From NCBI RefSeq assembly GCF_029784135.1, contig NC_073746.1:283599348-283663347 (forward strand): DNA of 64,000 nt, in the 5' to 3' direction. Within the stretch, counting starts at the first letter, position 1; each line of letters begins with the position of its first letter. The DNA is from Toxorhynchites rutilus septentrionalis (taxonomy: Eukaryota > Arthropoda > Insecta > Diptera > Culicidae). A program made the position numbers and the translations under genes. The notes under the pieces were generated by a model. That model was not told the DNA's origin and ran no database searches. It worked only from the letters and a program-made list of their open reading frames with translations. Shown here piece by piece: positions 45,301 through 55,629 of this stretch.

Positions 45301-48300
45301 AAAGATTTACGGCGTCTGGCGTTTGATTTTACGGAAGCCAACAACCTCCAGCACGAATTCAACCATGTTGCAAAACTTGCAAGAAGAGATTTTGATTCTA
45401 GCTTCATGAGGAACCATCATTTGTCTCTTCGAACCTCTAAATAGCGCAACGAAGTTTCAAATAAATCAAGTGAAGGTAACTATGTATTTATAAACTTGAT
45501 CTAAATAAATAAAAATTATTTGGTGTCCGTTCCTCACGATTTAACTCAAGAACGGAGAAACGGATTTAAACAGTCAGTATCAGGACTGATGCGTCTTAGC
45601 CTGCATCAGGTTTATATGTCAAAAAAGAAATTATATACCACGAGTATAGATTACGTACATAACAATAATTTCTGTGGGAACTTGAGTGTTCGAAATGATT
45701 TACATCAATGTATCAATTATGGGAGGGACGAAGTTCGCCGGGTCAGCTAGTTTGTTAACGAAAACGAATTCTGTTTCAAATGTTGGACATTTTCGGATAT
45801 ATTATATTGTCAGTTTCCTCCCTCTCAAAAATTCACACGTGGTATGTTCGACCATAACACCTACTCTTCTCCACCCATAAACCCTCCTGCCTACTGGACG
45901 GTGCCTACACTCTTTAGTAATGATGCTTCTCCCGCTTCTGATGATAATTTTATTTGATGATAATTTATTTTTCTCAGAAGTTCAATTCAATAAGTGCGCA
46001 CCTTTGCCCCCACTATGGGGCAAAGGTGCGCATTTGTCTTTTTGTATTAAAAAAGGCATTACGAAAATTCCAATTACGAAAACAACTAGAGAAACGCCTG
46101 TACTACGTTTCGAAGATAATGTATATAGCTACAATTTGGTAAGCAAACGGAATTTTATTTGCTTTTATTTCAAGAGTTGTTGGACGACAACAGTTAGGTG
46201 CGCACCTTTGCCCCGCATTACTCTATATATGAGCCGGTTTAGATAATCGACATATCAAATTGAAGGCAACGAACTAGCCTTTTATCAAAAAATATTGAAA
46301 TATTGAAAAAATGGATTTAGTTTTCGTGATCATTCATTGTAGTCGTTTTTTATTGTCTCATGGCTTTGGACTAGAAGGAGCTAAATTTTTACTATTTTTC
46401 CATGAAAGCTGAGGATTTTTTACATAATATATCTCAATATCAGAGATGCTATTTTTTCGTTTTTGAAATATTATTTTTCAAAGTTAACCGATAGTTCGGA
46501 AAAACAAATATTCCCCTTTTTTTCTACTACAAGAATTCATAACATTTGAACTACTGCATCGATTCAGATGATCGACATATCAAATTGAGGCTTATGATTT
46601 ATTTTTCTTTGAAAAAATATTACTTTCGCGAAAAGTTAGGATTTTTGATAGAGGGCGTTATAGTTTTCAAATTTTTTTCTGAAAAGCTGAGGATTTTTCT
46701 TATCTTGATATCTTGATACCAGAGATGCTATTTTTTTAGTTCTTGAGTTATTATTTTGCAAATTTAACATGTTTTAAGTCTTCGTTCAATATTCCTATGT
46801 GACTAGACTAGATCTATGCGACTAGAATTCAATCGCAAGCGCAAGTGTGACATTTTTCCAAAGAAGCTCATTGGCTTCAATTTGATATGTTGTTCATCTA
46901 AATCGGTTCAGTAGTTCAAATGTTATGAGTTTTCGAAAAACGTCATTTTCAGATAAAAGGGGAAAAAAAAATTCGGACCACCGGTTAACTTTTAAAAATC
47001 ATATCTCAAAAACGGAAAAAATAGCATCTCCGATATCGAGATATGTTATGTAAAAAATCCTCAGCTTTCAAGAAAAAATATAAAAAAATATAGCGCCCTC
47101 TAGTCCAAAGCCATGGGAACAATAAAAAGTGTTTTTATTGTTTTTATTAAATTTTTTTTAATAAAAGGCTAGCTAGCTAGCTAATTTGATATATCGATCA
47201 TCTAAATCGGTTCAATGGGTCAAAAGTTATGAATTCTTAAAGAAACTCATTTTTGGGAAAAAGTGGAAAAAGTTGATTTTTCGAACCACCCTAAAATGGA
47301 AATGGTCATCCTAACGAAAAAAAAGGAAAAAAAATGGGTCTAATATTTTCCAATAAAGAACAAAACTACCATTACTGATAGAAATCGGAGAACCACTAAA
47401 TCGGTTTGGCATAGCAGTATATACAGTTTCTTGAAAAGTGGTAGTTGTGTTCTTTATCGCACTCTCGTTTTTTATTTTTTAGTAGGGTAACCATTTCCAT
47501 TTGTCCGAAAAATCAACTTTTTCCTCTTTTTTCCAAAAATGACTTTTTTTCTAAAATTCATAACTAAACCGATTCGGATGATCGACATATCAAATTAAAG
47601 CCTTTTTTTAAAATACTACACCTGCAGAAAATTTGAATTTTGTTCTCGTTGTTATTGATTGTATTCGTTTTTTTATTGTTTTCATAGTCTCGGGACCAAG
47701 GGCGCTATATTTTTTTTTATATTTTTTTCTGAAAAGCTGATGATTTTTCACATAACATATTTCGAAACCAGAGAGGCGTTTTTTTCCTTTTTGAGTTCTG
47801 TTTTTTCAAAGTTAACCGATTGTCCAAAAAATCATTTTCACTTCTTTTTCCAAAAATGACTTTGTTCAAAAATTTATTACTTTTGAACTACTGGACCGAT
47901 TCAGATGATCAATATATCAAATTAAAGCCAATTAGCTAGGCGTTTTTTGAAAAAAATACACATTACACATTACCAACTAATTGAATTCTATTCGTATACA
48001 TCCAGTCTAGTCGCATAGAAATATTGAACAAAGACTGAAAACATGTTAGCTTTGAAAAATCATAATATAAAAACGAAAAATAACACATCTCTGATTTTTG
48101 GATATGTTATGTAAAAAAACCTTAGCTTTCAAGAAAAAATATAAAAATATATAACATCCTTGGTCCCTTGGTTATGTGTCGATAATCTGAATCGGTCCAG
48201 TAGATCAAAAGTTATGAATTTTTGTGTTGGAAAAAAGAGGAAAAAATTGATTATTCGAACCATCGGTTAACTTTGAAAAATCATAACTCAAAAACGAAAA

Positions 48301-49320
48301 AAAAACATCTCTCTGGTTTCGATAAATGTTATATGGAAAAATCCTTAGATTTCCAGAAAAATTATACAAAAATATAGCGTCTTTTGTCCCGAGACTATGA
48401 AAACAACAAAAAACGAATATAATCAATAATAACGAGAGCAGAGTTAAAATTTTCTGCTGGTATAGCATTTTTTAACAAAAGACCAACAAGTGATTGGTTT
48501 CAATTTGATATGTCGAACCCCAAAATAGAAATGGTCACCCTTATGAAAAAATAACAAAATACGGGTCGCATCAAAATTTGCTGGTTTTCGGCTGATATGA
48601 TGTGGAATTGCTCTATATCAACTCTTCCAATGGAAGTCATGCGTACTTTAAGAAAAGTGTGACTAAATTGATTTAAGGTTTGTGCGGACCAAATACTCAT
48701 TGCTTGGAATTCTTGCTAGCATTGCGTTTACGTTTTGAAATCTACCCCTGGATATTTTCAGTTTTTTTTCAACATCATCAGTTTCCGGAAAACAGATTTT
48801 TTTTTTGCATCTATGATGGATCCTGCGTAAAACATAATTTACTTACCCAAATATGTGACTTAACGTTCACGTCGATCATTCGGTGGACATCTTCAGTTGT
48901 GTTACCTTCCAGGAATTTAAACTGAATCAATCCGGCGTTGTTGATTAGGAGATCAACTGGTCCGAAGTCTTTGTACACCGCTGTAGCTAAGCTTTGCACC
49001 TCCTCGTACGAAGAAACGTCCACTCGGTAGGCATGCGCCTTTACATTAAGTTTTCGTAGAACCACACAAGTGTCCTCTGCTGATTTGAGGTCCACATCCA
49101 CTACGATAACATTGCAGCCCTTTCCAGCCAACTGCAACGCAATCTCCCGACCCAACCCGTTGCCTCCACCGGTAATCAGCGCAAGCTGTCCGGACACTTC
49201 CTTAGGTGTTCTTGGGAAAATTAGACTGAAAATTTCCCGGAACAGAATCGGTAGACCAAGCACGATCACTGTTGTCAGGTCTACCAAATATTGGAAAATG
49301 TCCGTCAACCTATGATGCAT
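36370..49320 (-). CDS. Short-chain dehydrogenase/reductase (SDR16C-like), four coding exons
   Basis: Coding exons are 49320-48847 (474 nt), 36931-36675 (257), 36615-36502 (114) and 36445-36370 (76): 921 nt, 306 residues plus stop. Junctions are GTAAGT...CTACAG, GTAGGT...AACAG and GTAAGA...CTCAG, and all frames join without stops. The protein has a hydrophobic N-terminal anchor (about residues 9-28), the cofactor motif TGGGNGLG (50-57), Asp75 favouring NAD, NNAG (127-130), and a catalytic Ser180, Tyr193 and Lys197 (YSTSK). Length and layout match SDR16C enzymes (retinol or 17-beta-hydroxysteroid dehydrogenase-like), which act at ER or lipid-droplet membranes on lipophilic alcohols or ketones. 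The substrate cannot be told. Intron 1 is about 11.9 kb and filled with transposons; introns 2 and 3 are under 60 nt. Confidence 0.9.
38041..38954. mobile_element. hAT-like non-autonomous element nested in the fold-back
   Basis: Left end CAGTGATTTTCAACCGGTGG is close to the common hAT end CAGTGGTTCTCAACC. The right end, read inverted, is TAGTTGTATTCAACC. Flanking octamers TTATTAAT and TTTTAAAT agree at 6 of 8. It interrupts one arm of the fold-back, whose other arm (40080) has no counterpart. A 110-codon frame (38083-38415) has no recognisable domain. Confidence 0.6.
38511..38672. mobile_element. MITE with GGCGTCGT.CACAAATTACGT ends (copy 2)
   Basis: GGCGTCGTACACAAATTACG on the left and CGTAATTTGTGCACGACGCC on the right form a nearly perfect inverted repeat of about 27 bp. 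Related to 13064-13166. It lies within the hAT-like element, so it is the youngest of three nested insertions. Confidence 0.8.
40351..41206. mobile_element. Inverted-repeat element with GTGCGATTCACATA ends
   Basis: GTGCGATTCACATA at 40351-40364 and TATGTGAATCGCAC at 41193-41206, with GACGTGA-type repeats just inside the right end. It contains a pogo-like MITE. No coding region recognised; target duplication unclear. Confidence 0.55.
40729..40964. mobile_element. Pogo-like MITE with CAGTAA.TTAC ends
   Basis: Starts CAGTAAGTTACTTATAATGC and ends CGATTTAGATGTAAATTACTG. Flanked by TA on both sides (40727-40728, 40965-40966). 236 bp. Internal repeats AATTGGACATT and AATGTCCAATTAGAG. Confidence 0.7.
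41263..41976. mobile_element. TA-flanked element with GGGGAAGACGG ends
   Basis: The left end TAGGGGAAGACGGGGTAAGA and the complement of the right end (CAGGAGTGGACGGGGGAAGA, then CGGCCAC) align imperfectly over about 27 bp. Flanked by TA (41261-41262, 41977-41978). About 714 bp with no transposase recognised. Confidence 0.55.
41979..42346. other. Intron sequence, nothing recognised
   Basis: Between two elements in SDR intron 1; no motif beyond short frames. Confidence 0.4.
42347..43312. mobile_element. Non-autonomous TIR element, CCCAGCAAAC family (copy 2)
   Basis: Starts CCCAGCAAACAATAAATCG and ends CGATTTAATGTTTGCTGGG. 966 bp, nearly identical to 4863-5741 but retaining about 80 bp near 42525-42600 that copy 1 lacks. 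The flanks here are CC/CC rather than the TA/TA of copy 1. Non-coding despite a 154-codon frame crossing its left end. Confidence 0.85.
43313..43876. other. Intron sequence, nothing recognised
   Basis: AT-rich SDR intron sequence between elements. Confidence 0.4.
43877..44093. mobile_element. Pogo-like MITE with CAGGTCGGACTCGATTATAT ends
   Basis: 217 bp. Starts CAGGTCGGACTCGATTATAT and ends ATATAATCGAGTCCGACCTG. Flanked by TA (43875-43876, 44094-44095). Confidence 0.8.
44330..44520. repeat. Palindromic-field unit and hAT-type end
   Basis: 44340-44465 is one unit of the repeat that fills 46240-48540 (GAAAGCTGAGGATTTTTACA, GAGTTATGATTTTTCAAAGT). 44480-44520 (GGATATCCGGTAGATAACG...CCGTTTCATCACTAG) resembles the hAT-type end at 56215-56236. 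The repeat resumes at 46240 beyond the pogo element. Confidence 0.5.
45020..45450 (+). pseudogene. Pogo/Tigger-type transposase N-terminal DNA-binding remnant
   Basis: A plus-strand frame reads AQMARQRLREGASKRRIAAD, then LGISESALRKRLL, a psq-type helix-turn-helix. After a short gap comes the CENP-B-like second DNA-binding part: EHLGRFR, VYGMTLKDLRRLAFDF, ANNLQHEFN and FDSSFMRNHHLSLRTS. Both are diagnostic of pogo/Tigger transposases, which bind their terminal repeats through these domains. The DDE catalytic domain is missing and a stop follows SLRTSK. Confidence 0.8.
45500..45750 (+). mobile_element. Short non-autonomous Helitron
   Basis: Begins TCTAAATAAATAAAAATTAT after an A, and ends GACGAAGTTCGCCGGGTCAG followed by CTAG before a T. 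The CTAG-T end with a preceding small stem is the Helitron 3' signature. 251 bp. It sits inside the pogo element. Confidence 0.75.
45768..49236. repeat. Left arm of a 3.5-kb inverted duplication
   Basis: The reverse complement of this segment recurs at 51453-54953 with high identity and only scattered differences. It carries the right third of the pogo element, the palindromic repeat field, the start of SDR intron 1 and the last 390 nt of SDR exon 1. Boundaries are ATTCTGTTTC at 45768 and GAAATTTTCAG (minus) at 49236. Confidence 0.92.
46240..48540. repeat. Palindromic field of about 200-bp degenerate units
   Basis: Units with GCTGAGGATTTTT, ACATAACATATCTCGATATC, GAGTTATGATTTTTCAAAGT and CCGATTCAGATGATCGACAT recur at least six times. 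They run plus at 46320, 46600 and 47640, and minus at 46930, 48050 and 48230. The whole is roughly symmetric about 47400, where AGTAGGGTAACCATTTCC at 47481 mirrors GGAAATGGTCATCCTAACG at 47298. Non-coding; the 60-90 codon frames here are by-products. Confidence 0.75.
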
Positions 49321-49760
49321 TCTGCCACAATAACAACTGTTTCTCGAGTTAGGTGTTGATTATCCGACCGTCTCTCTGCGACTGGGGTTGAGCGAACGCG
49401 TGAGGTACAACGGAATGCGTAGGGAACGCTTATCTCTTGCCGTAGTACTCGATTAATGTTGCCGATCAAACTGGTGGCGAAAGAGAGCCACAAAAAATTC
49501 GATATTAATAGTAATAGAAGCGAACAGAAACAACGACGGATGATGTAAAAGCCTATTTTTGTTAAAAAAGTCGGATATTCGATTCTTTATGAGCTGGGAG
49601 AAACTACATGAAGCTGATAAAAGATTACATTTTAGAGAGGAATAAACACATCTTCACATAAAAGTAATAACTACTATTACATTTTCGGTATAAAATGAAC
49701 ATCCCTCAATAGGGTATCAAGTTTTCTGCAAAAAATATTGAACACATTTTTTTCTATATT
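49321..49760 (-). promoter_or_regulatory. Upstream region of the SDR gene
   Basis: Minus-strand 5' flank of the SDR start codon. A GATA-type site AGATAAGC lies near 49434-49427. No clear TATA box was found, so a transcription start is not assigned. It lies in the spacer between the two inverted arms and is therefore not duplicated. Confidence 0.4.
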
Positions 49761-50059
49761 GGATTTTCTATTACATTGATGAGATGTTTGAGGATATATT
49801 GGAATATTTTTAATACTAGTCGAGTTAGAGTGAGAACTACAAATTCAAATAAGCAAAGAACAACAATCAATTATTTATATTCAAGATTAAAAAAAAAACT
49901 TGGAACTGTCTTCAGGGATGATGATCTGAGAGATGGTACACTTACTTCGGAACAAATAAAATTAAACGAAGAAAAAGAGACGAAACTGAACTAAACCAGA
50001 TAAACGAAGCTCACGAAACCTTTTGAGACAGTTTCAACGAAGTGCCAAATGAATATTAT

Positions 50060-51420
50060 AGTCATCGTCACGAAAATTAAATTGTACAAAACAACGATAT
50101 TATCAGTGTTGGAATATGGCAGTTTTTGCTTCCGATCAGCTGCCAGGATTCATATTCTCAAGCTGGAGAGGATACAATATCGTTGCTTGCGTATAGCCAT
50201 GGGGTGTTTGCATTCGACACATACGATGAGTCTCGAAGTCTTGGCAGGAATAACCCCGCTTAATCTTCGGTTCACAGAATTATCCTACAGATTTCTCATC
50301 CGTTGCAAGATCATGAATCCATTGGTGATTGATAACTTCGAAAATCTACTCCAGCTGACTCCTCAGTCAAGTTTTATGTCTTTATCCACGATGTGCACCC
50401 TTCACCAGGCATCTCCAACCAAGTTTGCTTCCTATACTTTTGCAATTCCTCTGTCATTTTTTATCTGTCCATGCGACAAAAAATCCATGGAATCCCAGAT
50501 CATCTTCAATCCAAAGCTATTCCGTCGATATTTTCGGAAAAATATGGGAAAGTTAGATCTGATAAGATGTTCTTTACTGACGGTTCATACATAAATAAAC
50601 GGGTCCACTGGCTTCGGCATCTTCAATGAAAATTCCAGTGCCTCTTTCAAATTCAAAGATCCTTGTTCCGTGTATGTCGCTGAACTGGGTGCGATATACT
50701 ACGCACTAGGGATCATTGAAACATTGCCCATCGACCATTATTTTATTTTTTCAGACAGTCTCAGCTCAATAGAGGCAATTCGTTCAATGAAAGTTGATAA
50801 ACGCTCATCTTATTTCCTAACAAGAATAAGACATCTACTGAGTGTTTTGGTCGAAAAATTATTCAAGATTACCTTAGCATGGGTTCCCTCTCATTACTCG
50901 ATTCCGGGGAATGAGAAAGCGGACTCGCTAGCTAAGGTGAGCGCTTCAGAAGGCACACTTTTTGAAAGGCAAATTGCTTATAATGAATTTTTCCACATTC
51001 CTCGTCAGCACACGCTCGTAAGTTGGCAGCGCATGTGGAGTCAAGATGAGTTCGGTCGTTGGTTACACACGATTATCCCTAAGGTCTCGACGAGTGCATG
51101 GTTCAAGGGATTGAATGTAGGTCATGATTTCATTCGCGTGATATCTCGGCTTATGTCCAATCACTACAACCTAAACGCATTGGGCTCGCAGAAAGCAATA
51201 TATGTGATTGTGGCGATGGCTACCACGACATCGAGCATGTTGTCTGGTCGTGTATCCGTTCCATGCTGCCCGCTCTCAGCTCTCCAGAGCATTGAGGGCG
51301 CAAGGCAGACAATCGGATATCCCCGTCCGGGATATCTTAGGTAGCCGTGATCCTGATCTTCTGCTCCATCTATACCTGTTCCTCAGAAACGCCGATGTCA
51401 ACGTTTAATGATGTTTCCTG
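50060..51420 (+). pseudogene. LINE 3' part with RNase H domain, frameshifted
   Basis: Begins in the reverse-transcriptase thumb (TTILSVLEYGSFCF, LERIQYRCLRIAMGC, SLEVLAGITPLNLR). It continues into an RNase H domain: FFTDGSYIN (first Asp), then YVAELGAIYYAL (Glu), FSDSLSSIEAI (Asp) and AWVPSHYSIPGNEKADSLAK (His and Asp). The tail has a C-x-C...H...C knuckle split between frames and ends DILGSRDPDLLLHLYLFLRN. An RNase H after the RT points to the I/LOA side of the LINEs. Frameshifts near 50470, 50610 and 51210. The 5' two thirds are absent. Confidence 0.85.
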
Positions 51421-51452
51421 CGTTGTGTCCCTGTTTCATATCCCTCCTATCC

Positions 51453-51842
51453 GAAATTTTCAGTCTAATTTTCCCAAGAACACCTAAGGAAGTGTCCGGG
51501 CAGCTTGCGCTGATTACCGGTGGAGGCAACGGGTTGGGTCGGGAGATTGCGTTGCAGTTGGCTGGAAAGGGCTGCAATGTTATCGTAGTGGATGTGGACC
51601 TCAAATCAGCAGAGGACACTTGTGTGGTTCTACGAAAACTTAATGTAAAGGCGCATGCCTACCGAGTGGACGTTTCTTCGTACGAGGAGGTGCAAAGCTT
51701 AGCTACAGCGGTGTACAAAGACTTCGGACCAGTTGATCTCCTAATCAACAACGCCGGATTGATTCAGTTTAAATTCCTGGAAGGTAACACAACTGAAGAT
51801 GTCCACCGAATGATCGACGTGAACGTTAAGTCACATATTTGG
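51453..51842 (+). pseudogene. Duplicated SDR exon 1 (3' 390 nt), inverted
   Basis: Translates identically to residues 29-158 of the SDR gene (EIFSLIFPRTPK... to VNVKSHIW), including TGGGNGLG and NNAG, and keeps the GTAAGT donor at 51843. It is in the opposite orientation to the gene and lacks the start codon and membrane anchor. The open frame extends upstream into LINE 3' UTR to an ATG at 51408. There is no downstream exon, so it cannot make the enzyme. It could give antisense RNA to the gene. Confidence 0.88.
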
Positions 51843-54800
51843 GTAAGTAAATTATGTTTTACGCAGGATCCATCATAGATGCAAAAAAAAATCTGTTTTC
51901 CGGAAACTGATGATGTTGAAAAAAAACTGAAAATATCCAGGGGTAGATTTCAAAACGTAAACGCAATGCTAGCAAGAATTCAAAGCAATGAGTATTTGGT
52001 CCGCACAAACCTTAAATCAATTTAGTCACACTTTTCTTAAAGTACGCATGACTTCCATTGGAAGAGTTGATATAGAGCAATTCCACATCATATCAGCCGA
52101 AAACCAGCAAATTTTGATGCGACCCGTATTTTGTTATTTTTTCATAAGGGTGACCATTTCTATTTTGGGGTTCGACATATCAAATTGAAGCCAATCACTT
52201 GTTGGTCTTTTGTTAAAAAATGCTATACCAGCAGAAAATTTTAACTCTGCTCTCGTTATTATTGATTATATTCGTTTTTTGTTGTTTTCATAGTCTCGGG
52301 ACAAAAGACGCTATATTTTTGTATAATTTTTCTGGAAATCTAAGGATTTTTCCATATAACATTTATCGAAACCAGAGAGATGTTTTTTTTTCGTTTTTGA
52401 GTTATGATTTTTCAAAGTTAACCGATGGTTCGAATAATCAATTTTTTCCTCTTTTTTCCAACACAAAAATTCATAACTTTTGATCTACTGGACCGATTCA
52501 GATTATCGACACATAACCAAGGGACCAAGGATGTTATATATTTTTATATTTTTTCTTGAAAGCTAAGGTTTTTTTACATAACATATCCAAAAATCAGAGA
52601 TGTGTTATTTTTCGTTTTTATATTATGATTTTTCAAAGCTAACATGTTTTCAGTCTTTGTTCAATATTTCTATGCGACTAGACTGGATGTATACGAATAG
52701 AATTCAATTAGTTGGTAATGTGTAATGTGTATTTTTTTCAAAAAACGCCTAGCTAATTGGCTTTAATTTGATATATTGATCATCTGAATCGGTCCAGTAG
52801 TTCAAAAGTAATAAATTTTTGAACAAAGTCATTTTTGGAAAAAGAAGTGAAAATGATTTTTTGGACAATCGGTTAACTTTGAAAAAACAGAACTCAAAAA
52901 GGAAAAAAACGCCTCTCTGGTTTCGAAATATGTTATGTGAAAAATCATCAGCTTTTCAGAAAAAAATATTAAAAAAAATATAGCGCCCTTGGTCCCGAGA
53001 CTATGAAAACAATAAAAAACGAATATAATCAATAATAACGAGAACAAAATTCAAATTTTCTGCAGGTGTAGTATTTTAAAAAAAGGCTTTAATTTGATAT
53101 GTCGATCATCCGAATCGGTTTAGTTATGAATTTTAGAAAAAAAGTCATTTTTGGAAAAAAGAGGAAAAAGTTGATTTTTCGGACAAATGGAAATGGTTAC
53201 CCTACTAAAAAATAAAAAACGAGAGTGCGATAAAGAACACAACTACCACTTTTCAAGAAACTGTATATACTGCCATGCCAAACCGATTTAGTGGTTCTCA
53301 GATTTCTATCAGTAATGGTAGTTTTGTTCTTTATTGGAAAATATTAGACCCGTTTTTTTCCTTTTTTTTTCGTTAGGGTGACCATTTCCATTTTAGGGTT
53401 GTCCGAAAAATCAACTTTTTCCACTTTTTCCCAAAAATGAATTTCTTTAAGAATTCATAACTTTTGACCCATTGAACCGATTTAGATGATCGATATATCA
53501 AATTAGCTAGCTAGCCTTTTATTAAAAAATATTGAACTTGCAAAAAAGATTTTCGTTATTATTGATCACTTTTAATTGTTCTCATGGCTTTGGACTAGAG
53601 GGCGCTATATTTTTTTATATTTTTTCTTGAAAGCTGAGGATTTTTTACATAACATATCTCGATATCGGAGATGCTATTTTTTCCGTTTTTGAGATATGAT
53701 TTTTAAAAGTTAACCGGTGGTCCGAATTTTTTTTTCCCCTTTTATCTGAAAATGACGTTTTTCGAAAACTCATAACATTTGAACTACTGAACCGATTTAG
53801 ATGAACAACATATCAAATTGAAGCCAATGAGCTTCTTTGGAAAAATGTCACACTTGCGCTTGCGATTGAATTCTAGTCGCATAGATCTAGTCTAGTCACA
53901 TAGGAATATTGAACGAAGACTTAAAACATGTTAAATTTGCAAAATAATAACTCAAGAACTAAAAAAATAGCATCTCTGGTATCAAGATATCAAGATAAGA
54001 AAAATCCTCAGCTTTTCAGAAAAAAATTTGAAAACTATAACGCCCTCTATCAAAAATCCTAACTTTTCGCGAAAGTAATATTTTTTCAAAGAAAAATAAA
54101 TCATAAACCTCAATTTGATATGTCGATCATCTGAATCGATGCAGTAGTTCAAATGTTATGAATTCTTGTAGTAGAAAAAAAGGGGAATATTTGTTTTTCC
54201 GAACTATCGGTTAACTTTGAAAAATAATATTTCAAAAACGAAAAAATAGCATCTCTGATATTGAGATATATTATGTAAAAAATCCTCAGCTTTCATGGAA
54301 AAATAGTAAAAATTTAGTTCCTTCTAGTCCAAAGCCATGAGACAATAAAAAACGACTACAATGAATGATCACGAAAACTAAATCCATTTTTTTCAATACT
54401 TCAATATTTTTTGATAAAAGGCTAGTTCATTGCCTTCAATTTTATATGTCGATTATCTAAACCGGCTCATATATAGAGTAATGCGGGGCAAAGGTGCGCA
54501 CCTAACTGTTGTCGTCCAACAACTCTTGAAATAAAAGCAAATAAAATTCCGTTTGCTTACCAAATTGTAGCTATATACATTATCTTCGAAACGTAGTACA
54601 GGCGTTTCTCTAGTTGTTTTCGTAATTGGAATTTTCGTAATGCCTTTTTTAATACAAAAAGACAAATGCGCACCTTTGCCCCATAGTGGGGGCAAAGGTG
54701 CGCACCGCACGGGGCAAAGGTGTGCACTTATTGAATTGAACTTCTGAGAAAAATAAATTATCATCAAATAAAATTATCATCAGAAGCGGGAGAAGCATCA

Positions 54801-54953
54801 TTACTAAAGAGTGTAGGCACCGTCCAGTAGGCAGGAGGGTTTATGGGTGGAGAAGAGTGGGTGTTATGGTCGAACATACCACGTGTGAATTTTTGAGAGG
54901 GATGAAACTGACAATATAATATATCAGAAAATGTCCAACATTTGAAACAGAAT
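51453..54953. repeat. Right arm of the 3.5-kb inverted duplication
   Basis: Reverse-complement copy of 45768-49236, starting 40 bp after the LINE 3' end. Differences include an extra GGTGCGCACCGCACGGGG-type insertion near 54700-54720, altered sequence near 53575, and single-base changes such as 51981. The pogo element is cut at 54953, so the copy was made after that element inserted. Confidence 0.92.
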
Positions 54954-55600
54954 CTATAAACTTTTACTTAGTCGCGGCAATACATACACACACTCTTTAC
55001 AGATACACGGGCCGAAGGTTGTGCAGTCCACTGATCATTCAACAAGAGCCAAAGGTTGTACCGCTCATGACAACTCTACACGAGCTGATGACCGGCTAGT
55101 GATCATTCTATCCTGGATTCCTCGAGACGCCCCACGCTAGATATGGGGTACAGACTAGGGAGCGTTGCTGATTAATGGTCAGCTGCATCCCAATAGGAAG
55201 TATCCCGTGTCGGGCACACGTACGGAGAACTGAAGGCTGCAACATCCCAATTATGAGAACACTTGTAATACTAACCTCGAGCCAACCGCGACTAATCGGT
55301 TACATATTACTAACATAGTTGTAAGCAAACATTGTCAAAATATCGAACTCCCGGCCCCGTTAGGCTGACGCCATATGAGCCTTCATAAAAATATATATTT
55401 TGGATAAAAAAAAATCGTCGCGAAAAGAAAATAAAAATTCCATTGCTAACGAAATCGACTGTTTTTTTCCTTTATTTATTTAATTAGGCTCAAGTGGATA
55501 AAAAGCCATCATCAAGCAGTACATATCCATACTATTTGAATATATTATAACTACATACAAATCGACTGTTATGCAGGAACATTTCGAATGGATCGCAATC
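54954..55600. other. Unassigned; possible LINE 3' UTR
   Basis: GC-balanced, non-coding stretch 55000-55380 ending GGCCCCGTTAGGCTGACGCC, in the style of mosquito LINE 3' UTRs. This is from general impression only. Confidence 0.3.
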
Positions 55601-55629
55601 ACGTTTGGTAGTCATTAAACTCTAAGCAG

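Larger units (their letters stand above)
44525..46223 (+). mobile_element. Pogo-type transposon, internally deleted, with nested Helitron
   Basis: Starts GAGTAGTGCGGGGCAAAGGT and ends ACCTTTGCCCCGCATTACTC, flanked by TA (44523-44524, 46224-46225). The GGGGCAAAGGTGCGCA motif also recurs inside (near 44551, 44892, 46001 and 46018). A transposase relic lies at 45010-45450 and a Helitron at 45500-45750. Its right third (45768-46223) is duplicated inverted at 54479-54953. Confidence 0.85.
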
